Below are positions 34,681-47,347 of a stretch of 64,000 bases of DNA, one piece after another. The stretch comes from Ilex aquifolium. Taxonomy: Eukaryota; Streptophyta; Magnoliopsida; Aquifoliales; Aquifoliaceae. The stretch covers positions 25,665,691 through 25,729,690 of the forward strand of contig OX637407.1 in NCBI GenBank assembly GCA_951799425.1, in the 5' to 3' direction. The notes beneath the pieces are model-generated. The model made no database searches. It was not told where the DNA came from and worked only from the letters and a program-made list of their open reading frames with translations. Each line of letters starts with the position of its first letter. Within the stretch, counting starts at the first letter, position 1. The translations under genes were made by a program, and so were the position numbers.

Positions 34681-34870
34681 TTTTTTTTTGAAATTTCAGC
34701 TATCCCAACCCTTCGGGTTGAACTAATGCTAGATCCACACGCAAAGTTGACTCTCCACGCATAGGGGTAAATCTAGGACAAGTGGCCCCAATGAGCGTTT
34801 GCACCTAGTAAGTTTCAAACCCTTAACCGGTACCAAGTGATCCTTAAACTACTAGGCTAACCCCTTGGGG
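34681..34870 (-). mobile_element. SINE, minus strand, with 17-bp target duplication
   Basis: Read on the minus strand it begins AACCCCAAGGGGTTAGCCTA. It has a box A-like TAGTAGTTTAAGG, a box B-like GGTTTGAAACT and a terminal A-run (T-run at 34681-34689 on the plus strand). Flanks TTAAGTTGATCAATGTT (34664-34680) and TTAAGTCGATCGATGTT (34871-34887) are a target duplication with two mismatches. It is moved by LINE enzymes and does not encode protein. Confidence 0.8.
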
Positions 34871-34887
34871 TTAAGTCGATCGATGTT

Positions 34888-35803
34888 AAATTCTGCCCAA
34901 CTAATATCCGATCATCTTATAATGATGTATAATCAGTGTCTTGTTGTGTCGGGATTATACCATATACAAATCATATTTAATCGAGTTTGTGTTACCTAAT
35001 TTATTCAACAGGCCAACAAATCCACCAATTTGTTTAAGAGGGAGTTGTAATTGGCATGAATAAAGATTCGGGTTGCTGGCCAAAGCATAAAGATCTCAAT
35101 TAAACAGTTACAATAAAGTAAGTAGCATATTTGCTAACCAAATTAAATTAATTAATTATTTTTTTATATTTTCTAAGATAAGTTATCCAATTATAGGAAA
35201 TTTATTATTATTTTTTGGTATTTAGTTATCCAATTATACAAATTCTTCCCAACATAATAAAAAGGTATTATTTGAATTTAGAACTAATTTATTAGTCTAA
35301 TCTATTACTTCTCTTTAATTAGTAGCTAGTTCTAACCAATATTAAAACTCACTATCGATCGATCGATAAAAAATTAGTAATTATTTTGGACTACAATTCT
35401 AAAATAAAAGTATTTCGAATTAAAGTTCCCAAAAAAAAAAAAAAATTCTGCTAAGGCATGCGTTTATTATATTTATATGATGTTTGAAACGTTGCTTATC
35501 AGGTGTTTGATAAATTGCGTAAATGAATTTTGTCTACACCTGGACTGGAAGTGGCAACCCCAATTGAAACCCGAAATTAAATCGGAATTGAACTCAGTAT
35601 TGTATCACGAATGGAGCCCAATTCAAAGTAAATACACGGGTGTTGTATCATACTTCTTCTGGGAGAGGGTCTTCTTCTCCTTCCAGGATTTGTAATATGG
35701 TTCTAGGAGTTCTACATGGAAAGGAAAACAGATGCCATGGCGTATATATATTATATTGGTACCTTAATCTTCCAGCTTTTTGGAATTATTGTACATGTGA
35801 GCC
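34888..35803. other. Upstream region of F-box copy 1
   Basis: 35455-35545 is repeated at 46080-46175 near another F-box relic, so this sequence travelled with the gene family. A CTTCCAGCTTT motif near 35770 precedes copy 1 and recurs upstream of copy 3. No separate gene. Confidence 0.5.
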
Positions 35804-37004
35804 ATGGCCTTCACGAAGGAATTTTCAACAGGTTGGGCATGGCTTCCAAGGGACCTTTTGGATTCAATTCTTGATAACATGGTTACAATCTCCGACTATG
35901 TCCGGTTTAGTGTTGTCTGTAAGCCTTGGTACTCTGTTGCCATTCACCGTCCGAAGCATCGGCGTCTCGACATCATTCACGACAAGGTTCCCTTGCTGAT
36001 GCTTCCTCCTAATTTCCCTACTAGCAGTAGTAGTCCCGAAGGAATGCGTAGCTTGTACAGTGTCACAGAAAATAAAGTGTACAACTTCAAAATCCCATTC
36101 TCTTACAATAAGAGAATTTGTGGCTCTTCACATGGTTGGCTCTTCACTGTAGAAGAAAACATGAGTTTAGTACTCATTAATCCTTTCTCTGGTGGGACTA
36201 TTCGACTCCCCCCTATTCGAACCATTCCAGATATCGAGTTCGAGGAGGTTGATGTCTATGAAGTTGTCAAGGCTTCACTGACAGCAGACCCTATTTTGTT
36301 TCCAAATGATTATACAGTTATTGCAATATGTGGTGGCACAAACATTTTAACATACATTAAATCAGGTGATAAAAGTTGGAGTTATGTTAATACACCTTAC
36401 CACCATTGGTTAACTGATTTCGTCTGTTATAAAGGCCTTGTATATGCTGTGGACATTTGGGGTGTGGTTTTATCCTTTGATATTAGTGGTGTTGAAGATA
36501 GCCATTCATCATTGTCATCATCGCGCATAAAGGTGGTTGCACCATCAATGTCTTTTGTCCGATGTGACATATATTGTCGAATCATCAGCAGGTGATCTGA
36601 TGCTTGTTCAAAGGTTTGTCGTCCCGGCCAGCTATGGTGACAGTCACTTTCTGTCTTCCAGTTTCAGGATTTTCAAGATGCAGTTCGGTCCTAACGGGGA
36701 TGTCGTAGAGAGGGTTGAATTGGAGAGTCTGGATGGTGATGCCATATTCTTAGCCAATAACTTTTCAACTGCTGTTTTGGCTTCTGATTTTGTAGGATGC
36801 CGATCAAACTCTATATACTTCTCAGATCATAATTACTCCATGTTTGAACACTCTCCTTATTTCATGAGCCATGACTTTTGGATCTTCAACTTTGGTGATT
36901 GCAGCATCGAAAAACTCTGCAAGCTACACCCTTCACCAAAGCACATGGTGCTTGGCACTTGGATTTTGTCAACCCTGCAGGGATGTCCATCTTTGTTTGA
37001 GTGA
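35804..37004 (+). pseudogene. F-box/DUF295 gene copy 1, frameshifted
   Basis: The ATG at 35804 opens an F-box at residues 10-50 (LPRDLLDSILDNMV, RFSVVCKPWYSVA), followed by the DUF295/KIB-type beta-propeller (RICGSSHGWLF, INPFSGGTIRLPP, DPILFPNDYTVIAICGG, YIKSGDKSW). F-box proteins of this type pick substrates for SCF ubiquitin ligases. Near 36563 the homologous frame jumps (last good residues VVAPSM; it resumes TYIVESSAGDLMLVQRF). It then runs clean to the stop at 37004. As read, the product stops at 263 residues without the end of the propeller. It is the best preserved of four copies, and a single-base error in the assembly would make it whole, so it is a pseudogene or a sequencing artefact. 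Confidence 0.85.
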
Positions 37005-37272
37005 CCTTTTATTTTCCTTTGTTGTTAGTAGGAGTGTTAATCGAGATGAGCTACTCGGGCTCGGCTTGGTTAGGACTTGGGTCGACTTTGACTCGTGTTC
37101 TAAACGAACTGAGTTTGAACAATCTAAAAGGCGATTTCGCAAAACTCACTTTGTTTATATGTAAAACTGAATTTTATTTATAAGAAGACTTGGCATTATT
37201 GCTCAGGGGAAAAATAACAAATGCAATGCACTTATTGTACTCAAAACATACTAGCTGCATATCAAGCATATG
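37005..37272. other. Spacer after F-box copy 1
   Basis: Contains a CTCGGGCTCGG-type patch (37030-37160) resembling the repeat-like patch near 11.8 kb. No gene. Confidence 0.4.
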
Positions 37273-37629
37273 GGTAAAACAGCACACTCCTTCGGATCAA
37301 CATCAAGTACAAGAGAGCAGTTTCCCAACTCATAAACAAGCAGAAATCATCAACTGAATCAGATTTTTTTTTGCAATGCCATAAAGTAGTAGCAGGTTCA
37401 AACATACAGTGACACCACGTATTGATGATAACGTGGTATCAATGTTGTAACAAACCATTACTCATTTCCTCGATCTTTTGTAAATTTATAAAAATATCAT
37501 TGTTGATGCTCAAGTCCACAAACTATGGCACCCAGTTAGCGGTCTGCTTTAGCAGAGTCAGCTGAAAAAACTCGTTCTATCTTATTAATAATGCCCTTCT
37601 TTATTGAAAGAGAAAAAGCTTAACACACA
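37273..37629. repeat. Left copy of ~360-bp direct repeat flanking Helitron-like element
   Basis: Starts GGGTAAAACAGCACACTCC and ends AGCTTAACACACA. It matches 40766-41130 closely along its length, including GCTCAAGTCCACAAACTATG and the T-run. Confidence 0.85.
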
Positions 37630-40600
37630 TCTATATAATAAAGTAGAACGAATTTGAATTTTAGAGACAAAGAACGGCCCAGATCGTTTGATGATCAAAA
37701 AAGACATCATCCAACGAACGGCGTTATCTCAAACTGTCTCAAACTATTGATGTCTCAGATCATTTTGATCCGACGTATCACATTAACTCTTTTAAAATAT
37801 TTTTACTGCTCATAATTTATAGTTTCCAAAATTAATATTCCAAAATTTAATTCCCCCAAATCTTTTCCTTAAATCAAGCAAATCTCTCTCTCTGTATTTC
37901 TCTCTCACGCTCAAGCAAATCTCTCTCTCTCATTTCCCCGTATCTCTCAAGCAAATCTCTCAAACACACCTATTTCACTCACGCTAATTTCACTTACACC
38001 TCTTTCACTCACGCTACTGTCTCTCTCCCCCTTCCCCATTTCTCTCTCCCCGAAATTTCATTCCCAAAAATCATACTCAAGATCCCCTAAAATTGACTTT
38101 CCAAACTTGATGCAAATCTCCGAAAAAACCCACCCAATTTATGCCATAATGGCTTCCCAAAATCATAGTCAAGAACCCTTCAGTCGCTGCTATCTATCTC
38201 CCTGCCTATTCTGTTTGACAGGCTCTCCCTCCCTACCTGCTTGAGTCTCTCTCTCTTTAGTCGTTGTTGCCTCATTCTCTCAAGTATGTCATGTTCTGTT
38301 TTTTTTTTTTCCTGTTTTGATGATGACGTTCTCAAAATGTTGCCTTGCACACCAACTGTTCGATGAGTTATCAAGCCAAATGTTTTTTCCAGTGGGAAAA
38401 TTTAATGTGAAAATATATGCTATGCATGTAGGTTGATGTTATAAAAAATATTAGCGGATTCATTTTGTTCGTCGTTTACTACAATGTTGTATTTCATTTA
38501 CATTTATGTATGGACAAATATTTGTAACTAATTTACGAGTAACACCGTACCTTCAGGCATGGGTAATTCAGATATTAGATAGTGCCTGATTCAAGGAAAT
38601 ACTATATCTCTTTGTAGATAGATAATATATATCACAAAGAAAGATAGTATATTACAAACATATTCCTCTCTATCTCTCTTTGAAGGAAAATTATGTAATA
38701 AATATTAGCTAGATAGTATATATCACGAAAATATTCATCTGTATCTCTCTCTTTCATTCAAGCAATACTACAAACACGAATCATACAAATTCAATAGTCA
38801 ATTTTATTTTTTCCATAATCAATAAAAAAAAGCATAACTTGCAAAAAATCTAATTTAACAAAGAAAATATGCTTAACATGTAAAATATGCAAGATTAAAT
38901 TCAAGTTATTGGGCAACTCAGATATCAAGAGATATATTAAAAAAAAATATGCTTAACATTTAAAATATACAAGATTAAATTCATATACAAACATAAATCA
39001 TACAAATTCAATATTTAGTAAACAACACAAATAAACAATATTTACTAAATAATCCAAATCTAAATACCCGAGAAAAATGATACAAAATTACAAACGAGAG
39101 AAACGATACAAAATTATAAGCAATATTATGAACACGAATCATACAAATTCAATATTTAGTGAACAACACGAAGCAACAATCTTTACTAAATAATTCAATA
39201 CTAAATAACGTTTAGTTTAAGAAAATATACTAAGAATATAAATAACCGAGAAGAATGATACAAAATTCAAAGCACTACTATAAATTCGAATCATACAAAT
39301 TCAATAGTCAATTTTGTTTTTTCCATAATCAATAAAAAAAAAGCATAACTTGCAAAAAATCTAATTTAACAAAGAAAATATGCTTAACATGTAAAATATA
39401 CAAGATTAAATTCAAGTTATTGGGCAACTCAGATATCAAGAGATATATTAAAGAAAATATGCTTAACATTTAAAATATACAAGATTAAATTCATATACAA
39501 ACACGAATCATACAAATTCGATATTTAATGAACAACACAAAGTAACAATATTTACTAAATAATCCAAATCTAAATACCCGAGAAAAATGATACAAAATTA
39601 CAAACAAGAAAAATTATAAAAATTATAAGCAATACTATGAACACGAATCATACAAATTCAATATTTAGTGAACAACACGAAGCAACAATTTTTATTAAAT
39701 AATCCAATACTAAATAACGTTTAGTTTAAGAAAATATACGAAGAATATAAATAATCGAAAATAATGATATAAAATTAAAAGCACTACTATAAACTCGAAT
39801 CATACAAATTCAATAGTCAATTTTGTTTTTTCCATAATCAATAAAAAAAAAAGCATAACTTGCAAAAAAACTAATTTAACAAAGAAAATATGCTTAACAT
39901 GTAAAATATACAAGATTAAATTCAAGTTATTGGGCAACTCAGATATCAAGACATATATTAAAGAAAATATGTTTAACATTTAAAATATACAAGATTAAAT
40001 TCATACACAAACACGAGTCATACAAATTCAATATTTAGTGAACAACACAAAACAACAATATTTACTAAATAATCCAAATCTAAATACCCGAGAAAAATGA
40101 TACAAAATTACAAACGAGAGAAACGATACAAAATTATAAGCAATACTATGAACACAAATTATACAAATTCAATATTTTGTGAACAACACGAAACAACAAT
40201 CTTTACTAAATAATCCAATACTAAATAACGTTTAGTTTAAGAAAATATACTAAGAATATAAATAACGAGAAGAATGATATAAAATTAAAAGCACTATTAT
40301 AAACTTGAATCATACAAATTCAATAGTCAAGTCGTATCTTTTGGAAGTTGGTTGAATATATGATAGTTATATTTGGTCATTTGATAACATCTGCAAACTT
40401 AGTTTATTTGTAGGAGTATTGTTTTAATTTTCATTTTATTAGTTATGAATTTTGTTATTATTAAGATAAAGTTGATTATGAATGTTAAAATCGTGGATTT
40501 TGAATCAAAAACATAACATTGAATATTGTCAACTGATATATTTTTTCAGATGTTTGAATTATTATGTTTCAGTAGTTATAACATAATTTTCGTGACGTAA

Positions 40601-40767
40601 CAGTTTAATGTGGAAATATATGTTATGCATGTAGGTTGATGTTATAAAAAATATTAGCGGACTCATTTTGTTCATCGTTTACTACAATGTTGTATTTCAC
40701 TTTACATTTATGTATGAACAAATATTTGTAACTAATTTACGAGTAATACCGTGCTTTCAGGCACGGG
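37630..40767 (+). mobile_element. Helitron-like element
   Basis: The left border TCTATATAATAAAGTAGAAC follows an A, and the right end carries a hairpin CCGTGC-TTTCAG-GCACGG at 40749-40766. A TC start and a GC-rich hairpin near the end are Helitron signs. The expected CTRR terminus is not evident after the hairpin. A 165-base segment ending in a similar but degenerate hairpin also occurs at 38400-38567, so the element looks like two tandem right ends with a satellite array between. It encodes no helicase and is non-autonomous. Confidence 0.55.
38781..40330. repeat. Three tandem copies of a ~510-bp AT-rich unit
   Basis: TCATACAAATTCAATAGTCA begins at 38781, 39291, 39800 and 40310, so the period is 509-510 bases, with three full units and a 21-base start of a fourth. 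Each unit has internal sub-repeats (CATACAAATTCAATATTTAG; ATATGCTTAACAT). It lies inside the Helitron-like element. Confidence 0.93.
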
Positions 40768-41130
40768 CAAAACAACACACTACTTCGGATCAACACTAGG
40801 TACAAGAGAGCAGTTTTCCAACTCATAAACAAGCAGAAATCATAATCTGAATCAGTTTTTTTTTTTTTTTTTTGCAATGCCAAAAAGTAGTAGTAGGTTT
40901 AAGCATATAGTGACACCACATATTTATGATAACGTGGTATCAATGTTGTAACGAACCATTACTCATTTCCTTGATCTTTTGTAAATTTACAAAAATACCA
41001 TTGTTGATGCTCAAGTCCACAAACTATGATAACCAGCTAGCGGTATGCTTTAGTAGAGTCAGCTGAAAAAACTCGTTCTATCTTATTAATAATATCCTTC
41101 TTTATTGAAAGAGAAAAAACTTAACACACA
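40768..41130. repeat. Right copy of ~360-bp direct repeat
   Basis: Starts after the Helitron hairpin (GGGCAAAACAACACACTAC) and ends TTAACACACATTCATT. It is the near-identical partner of 37273-37629. Confidence 0.85.
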
Positions 41131-41652
41131 TTCATTTATAAGTCAACAAACCGTCCTTTTTGATTTGACACTACACAAGTTTTGACTATAGAATAAGGTT
41201 TGACCCTCTGTTTAAGTATAACTTTCTGCTCGACGGAGTTACTTTCTCATCTTTTTGGGACCCTTCCGCAGACGGGACTAGTCCGCGAAAGCCAAATACA
41301 CATAAATCTCACGATTGCCCTCTGGGGCTAGGAAATAAGCCCCAAAACACAAAGCAACGAAGAACAAATAGATTTTGCTACAAAAGCAGGCTAATGGGGG
41401 TATTGTTGCGTATGAGAACATAGTAATGAAGAAGGTAATAGTTGAGATTAGATTCATTTTGGCTAGAGCGCCCAAATCTACTATATATTTGACATGGGTT
41501 TGCCGAGAAATCAACATGGAATAAGTGAGTTGATGTTTTGTATTGGAGTGATAAATGGGTAAACACGTTAAATAAATGGGTCAACTTGAACCAACAAAAT
41601 ATGACAGGAACTGCTGAATACGACTTATACACAATACGAATCCAACACATTA
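41131..41652. other. Repeat-like spacer interrupted by solo LTR
   Basis: 41540-41650 (AAATGGGTCAAC and following) resembles 46850-46940, so the solo LTR landed in an older dispersed repeat that continues after 43710. No gene. Confidence 0.45.
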
Positions 41653-43709
41653 TGTGACGCCCCAAAAACCGGGGGTCCTTAATTTAACAAAATTCGGGCA
41701 GAGTCTCCTTTGTACGGGGAACTCTACCCAAAACACAACCTGTGTAATCATACAATCACATGACCTATCCGAGGTCCAATATACAAAATTGACCACACCG
41801 GGTCCATTTATCCATACTTAATTGCATAGTATCAAATACTACTATAATCACCATTACTACGTACATTCATTCATAAAAGAATAAATGTCCCAAAAGAGTC
41901 CCATGTACATGTCTTTTTAAAATATAAACAAGTTTTTGTTACAAAAATTATACAAGGCCAAAAGTAAACATATACAAGGGACAGCAAAGTCAAAATATGA
42001 GCCACAGATCGGCTCTGTCGTCAAAGCGGGCCCATGGCCTCGCCTTCAGTGGATGCCTGGCCGATACCTGAAAAATGTTCCCATAAAGGGTGAGCCAACG
42101 CTCAATAGGGTAACTCCTATAGAGAATTCCTCTCAACCTAAATGCATATGAAATGTCACATGTAACAATCATTTCATGCATTCATTCAAATATGTCTATT
42201 ATGAACAATTGTCATAAATCATGTTATGCCATGAGATGAGACTCATGCAAGCAATACCAACACCGAGCCCCATCCTGAGCTCCCACAACACATGCAATGT
42301 CAAGCGTATGTATCCGGGCATTCCAAGCCCCCCTGTCATTGGTGTTATGTACACTCAATGACTAATTAATTCATTTTCTTGTGTCTTTGTGGGGAGATGA
42401 TTTATGGTATTACACCAATGGGACACCAACCATCAACGGATCTTCAGGACATCCCACCTGCGGCTCCGTTTACGCCGTTACACTTTTCTGGAATTTCACC
42501 GCCGGGAAGTGTATAAACCAAGTAAGCGGGTTTTGCACCCGAGGGAGAATCTAGCCCTTCTTGCTATCCCCGACACATTTATTTATTTAATTTCCCGTGC
42601 GACTCAGCCGAACCTTGGTACGACTTTCCCGAGTCCACGATCAACCACCTATGTGGTGATTGATTTCATACCATGCACACATTCCCACCCATGTCAATGC
42701 CCATGAATGTAGTGCAATTGCCTTTGGTACCACTTATAATGTCCATTATATAATGAATGCAATATAATGACATTTTCAACACCATCTCAAACATGTTATG
42801 TAAAATAATTAATTCAACTAACATACTTGTATTCACATAGGCATTTAAACAAACACCTAGAGGCACATTAATTTACGCAAATAACATGTTTATTACTTCC
42901 AACATGGCAACATGTTTATTAATTCTATAAACATACGCACAAGTCCACCACAATAATCATATGCTAAATAATCATTTAACATACATATTATTTCATAATC
43001 ACATAACAAGTTAATAATTTTATTAAACTTGATATACCAATTAAACATCAAGTCATGCTAATGTACAATTAACATGCTTTAACCTCTAACATTAACTTAC
43101 ATCAAGTTAATAAAAATAGAATTTTATTAGTTACAAAATTAATTATAAATCATATATTTGACCCACTAGTTACACTAGTCAAGACCTAACATGTGATATA
43201 CACCCTTAACCTGCTCATTTCATATGCAATATTTTAGGCTGAAATTACATCTAAATAGGGGAAACCCAACCTCTTGTACCGTGAGCCCACGTAGTAAACT
43301 CCAAAGAAAACCCAAATTCAGCTTCTCGAGTTTTAGGTCTAAATTTTCGTACGTGATATCTTTGGAGAAAAGTACGATCTTTGGTACCGTTGCGTAGCTC
43401 TCGTTGCGTAGAGCAACTTTAATTCTTGGCCCGAGGCGATTAGACGGTTAAATCTTCGTAGATCGGAGAAAGAAGGAAAAAGAAAAAAAAGAAAAACTCA
43501 CATTCTCTCTCTCTCACTCTCTCGGCAATTCTGGAGAAGAAAAACAAAAGTGGAAGCAAAGTCTTCCACTTGTATATATATAGTCTAATTGATTTTTTTT
43601 AAAAATTTACACTTTTGACCCTTACTTTAACAATTAATTATTATTTTACCCCAATAATTAGGATTTTAATTTTAATTTAATTTAATTTTTTTTTTCCAGG
43701 TTTTACACA
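41653..43709 (-). repeat. Solo LTR, gypsy type, related to the LTRs of the 1-8.4 kb element
   Basis: On the minus strand it runs from TGTGTAAAACCTGG (43709) to GGGGCGTCACA (41653), the same end structure as the LTR at 5356-8417 (TGTGAAACC to GGGGTGTCACA). Shared inner parts include GGCGGTGAAATTCCAGAAAA (near 42490, reversed) and the GACCCCCGG end. It is about 1 kb shorter and lacks the TTCCGGAA array. No internal region or second LTR is nearby. Both flanks hold ACATTA-like sequence, so the duplication is only tentatively ATTA. Confidence 0.75.
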
Positions 43710-44495
43710 TTACAAACCTAATTGTAGACGATTACAAATGGGTATTGAGATAATTTTGACACACCCAACTTTAGATACGATACAAACCCGATACTAACCA
43801 TTGCAAACCCTAGTAGCACCGACTCAATGGTTAGGTCATTGAAGTCGCTGCTAGCAGGGTCCTTTTTAGGAGATCAATTATGTTTAATTTTTTCTCCAAA
43901 ACAAATTTTTTATACCAACATTTAACTAAGTTCATATTTATTTTTAGTGCCTTGAATAAAATTTGTAGGCAAGCTAGTCCAACTTGAGCAGCCGAGATAT
44001 TGAACAACGAACATTTAATTGAATTCCTTGCCTCCTTTGACTTGTAAGTGTTGAACCACACGAGTTTGACTCCCCCTCCAATTCTCAAATTCTCAAATAG
44101 TTGGAGGATCCTCTAATTCTCATTGAACCGTGAAGATCTTTTTATTTTAGCAAAATCTTTCCTTATTTAAAAAGATGTTTGATTTTTCAAATTTTAAAAT
44201 AAATTAAATGTATTGATGTAGATAAATCCAAATTTGGAAGAAACCATAATTGGAGGGGATCTACATAGTACATACCCATAGCCTTCTTTTTATTTGAGGG
44301 ATTGTATGAGTAATCACACTTTTTTTCCTAGAGGAAGTCTTCTGTTTTTAGGACTTATATACTGCAGTTTTACGAGTTATAGTTGTACAAGGAATACAAA
44401 TAACCTCTGTAGATTATACATACACGAAAACAAAAAAAAAGACATTGATATCTGGATCTTCCTGCTTTACTTTGTCATCAAGAATCTCTGTAGGT
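43710..44495. other. Intergenic before F-box copy 2
   Basis: Continuation of the repeat split by the solo LTR, then AT-rich DNA. A minus-strand frame at 43831-44088 has no recognisable homology. Confidence 0.4.
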
Positions 44496-45627
44496 ATGGC
44501 GAGCGAGGCTTTAAAGGGAGAGTTTTCATCGGGTTGGGCATCGCTTCCAGGGGACCTTCTGGATTCAATTCTTGATAAACTGGTCACACTCTCCGACTAC
44601 TTCCGATTTAGTGTTGTTTGCAAGCCATGGTTCTCTGCTGCAAAACATCGTTGTCTTGACACCATTCATAGAAAAATACCATTGTTGTTGCTCCCTCCTA
44701 TTCCTAGTATTCCAACTGAAGAATGACATGTATACAACGTCACACGTAATAAAGTCTGCAACTTCAAAATCCCATTCTCTTACAATAAGAGAATTTGTGG
44801 CTCTTCACATGGTTGGCTCTTCACTATAGAAGAAAATATTGGTTGTTTAGTCCTCATCAATCATTTCTCTAGCGGGACAATTCAACTCCCCCCCAATTGT
44901 AAAGAAGTTCCCGGAAGTTAGATCTGCGGTGGTTGATGACTCTCTAGTTTTCAAGGCTTTCCTTACAGTTGATCCTATTCTATTTCCCAATGATTATACT
45001 GTTGTTACACTCTGTGGTGGTTGGAACACTTTAGCATACATTAAATCAGGTGATAAACGTTGGAGTTTTGTTAACATACCAGACCAACTTTAGGTGTGCG
45101 ATTTCATCAGTTATAAAGACCTTATATATCTTGTAGACCTATGGGGTAAGGTTGTTTTGGTTGATATTAGTGGGGTTACTAAAAGTAATTTTTTTTTGCC
45201 ATCATCATCGATAAATGTGGTTGCACCGGAAACGCATGATTCCCAGTTGACATATACTGTGGAATCATTTATAGGTGATCTCTTACTGGTCCAAAGGTTT
45301 CTGTGTGATTTCAATGAAGGACGTAAGACATTAAGGTTCAAGCCTAGGGAGGAGGCAAACAGGGTTGAGGTGAAGAGTATAGGTGGTGATGCACTATTTT
45401 TAGGTGATAACTATTCCATGACAGTTTTGGTTTGTGACTTTCCAGGATGCCGACCAAATTCCATATACTATACAGATGATTACTTCCACCGCGGTGACTT
45501 GGGCGTTTTCAACATGGATGATTGTAGCTACCAAAGGTTCTTGCGCGGCCCACTTCCTAATTCTCCACAGCGCGAGCCGATGCCTGCCATTTGTATTTTG
45601 CCAACATTGGGTGGATACCCATCTTGA
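44496..45627 (+). pseudogene. F-box/DUF295 gene copy 2, disrupted
   Basis: The F-box is intact at the start (GWASLPGDLLDSILDKLV, FRFSVVCKPWFSA). A TGA near 44724 follows PTEE, where copy 3 has a Trp codon and two further residues. Homology resumes (YNVTRNKVCNFKIPFSYNK) and fails again near 44905-44925 by frameshift. It resumes in DPILFPNDYTVVTLCGG, meets a stop near 45092, and then runs open from there to 45627 (VAPETHDSQLTYTVES, DFPGCRPNSIYYTDD). At least three disabling changes make it a clear pseudogene. Confidence 0.9.
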
Positions 45628-46069
45628 TTTTGTTGTTTTGCTTTGTTTTATTCTCATTACATTAGGCCTACATCAATGTTTGGCAAATAAAATTACCATC
45701 CAAGTTGGATTTGTGTTTCAAATTTTTGTGCAAGACAGTAAGAAAATTTATGGCCCATCCCCCATATAGAGGGTTGTTTTTGTTGGTAAATCATTTTTCA
45801 CCATGAAGTGTAGCTCATATTAAATGCACTCCACTATTAATCTAATGATCATAACGTATTATATTCTTAAATTATATCCCGATAGCGTTAGTGTTGAAAT
45901 AAAACTAATTCTAATTGACATGAAAGAGACATGTGTCTAAACACCCCTTTCTTCTTCCCTATGCTCCTTCTCCTTCACATAGAAACCCAACAAATCCACA
46001 AACACTCCCCAACACAGCTTACGCATTTGTACTTAGGGCAATTGCTTGCACCATTTAATCTGAATGCAG
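45628..46069. other. Spacer, nothing recognised
   Basis: AT-rich DNA downstream of F-box copy 2. Short frames only. Confidence 0.4.
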
Positions 46070-46245
46070 TAGATTTCTCCTAAGATATGCATTTTGTTAT
46101 ATTTATATGATTTTTGAAATGTTGTGCATAAGATGTTTGATAAATTGCGTGAATGAATGTTATCAAGACCTGGACTGGAAGAGTTGAATTGGAGAGCCTT
46201 GGTGGTGATGCCCTATTCTTAGCTTATAACTTATTACAATTGACC
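46070..46245 (+). pseudogene. Chimeric F-box relic: upstream flank joined to C-terminal scrap
   Basis: 46080-46178 matches DNA about 350 bases upstream of copy 1 (35455-35545, ending CCTGGACTGGAA). It continues directly into a segment encoding RVELESLGGDALFLAYN, which belongs near residue 300 of the DUF295 proteins. Everything between is missing, so this is a deletion remnant of a fifth copy. Confidence 0.75.
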
Positions 46246-47347
46246 ATGATAAGTTTTACATTTCAAAAAGAACCAAGCCATTAAATAAAAATAAAAAAAC
46301 TACTTGGATAAAATACTCTTACCAAATTTTATTAATTTAATTCATCGTTGTCAGTTTTATGAAATCGCTAGTGGATACTATTTACTTAATTTGGTTGTGA
46401 TTGTGTAGGCCGGAGTGATCTCAATTAGTCTAATCATGCCCTGACTGTTGGGTGACTAATAGAAGAAGCATAATAGGGTATGACACGGTTGAGAAGTACA
46501 AATCCAACACATTTCGTTTCGAAAAATTTATGCATTTTGTGTAAATTGCAAGTTTAACTCTCGTGGTTAACTCAGTGACGTCTCGTCGACTTGGCTCAGT
46601 CGATCTCATCATTGTAATTGAATCACAACATGTCGTTTGATATCATACCGCTTCGTTGCAATATGATTTAAATATTTTGTCATGTCCAACTTCTTTTATG
46701 TAGCATCTCATGGGTGTCATCCAAATAGCGTTCCATGGCATTAACTAGGGTTGACAATCCAAGATAGGACCCGTAAATTGGATCCAAAATCGACATTTAG
46801 TCAAATGGTTTTGGTTTAGTTTTAGCGGATTTAAATGGTAAACAGATGAATGAATTAAATAAATGGGTCAACAAAAACCGGACTAAATGTGACATAAACT
46901 TATTAAACACGGCTTATACACGATATGAACCTGATACAATATAAACCTATCTATATACAATCATAAAGGGTCGTGTATAGATTGAGTAAATTTTAGCACA
47001 CGCGACTTAGACACGATATCAATACCCATTGCAAACCTTGGCATAAACTTGCACTACCCCTTGGCATCAACTTATACATTGATTATTTAGGGTTCTAAAA
47101 TTGGCCCTTCTTTGACCTGTTGAACCTCTGTATCAAACACCCACCGAACACTTATTACTCAATTTACCCAACCAAGCATTTCTGTTGAAACAATACCGAC
47201 AGTGAATGTGAATCGAACTCGTTTCGGAGATGAAGTCTTCTAGGAGTTGTACTTGGAAAAGGAATGCATATAACCCACGTCCTATAAAACAAATATATAT
47301 TAATTTCTACATCTTCCAGCTTTGTCATCAAGAACTTTTGTAGATAT
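46246..47347. other. Spacer with dispersed repeat
   Basis: 46740-47040 resembles the repeat around 41540-41650 and 43710-43800 (GGGTCAAC, ACACGATA, CCCATTGCAAACC). No gene. 47230-47340 is a remnant of the shared F-box upstream region. Confidence 0.45.

Noticed and set aside
43831..44088. Minus-strand frame of 85 codons
   Set aside because: No homology recognised; lies next to a dispersed repeat.
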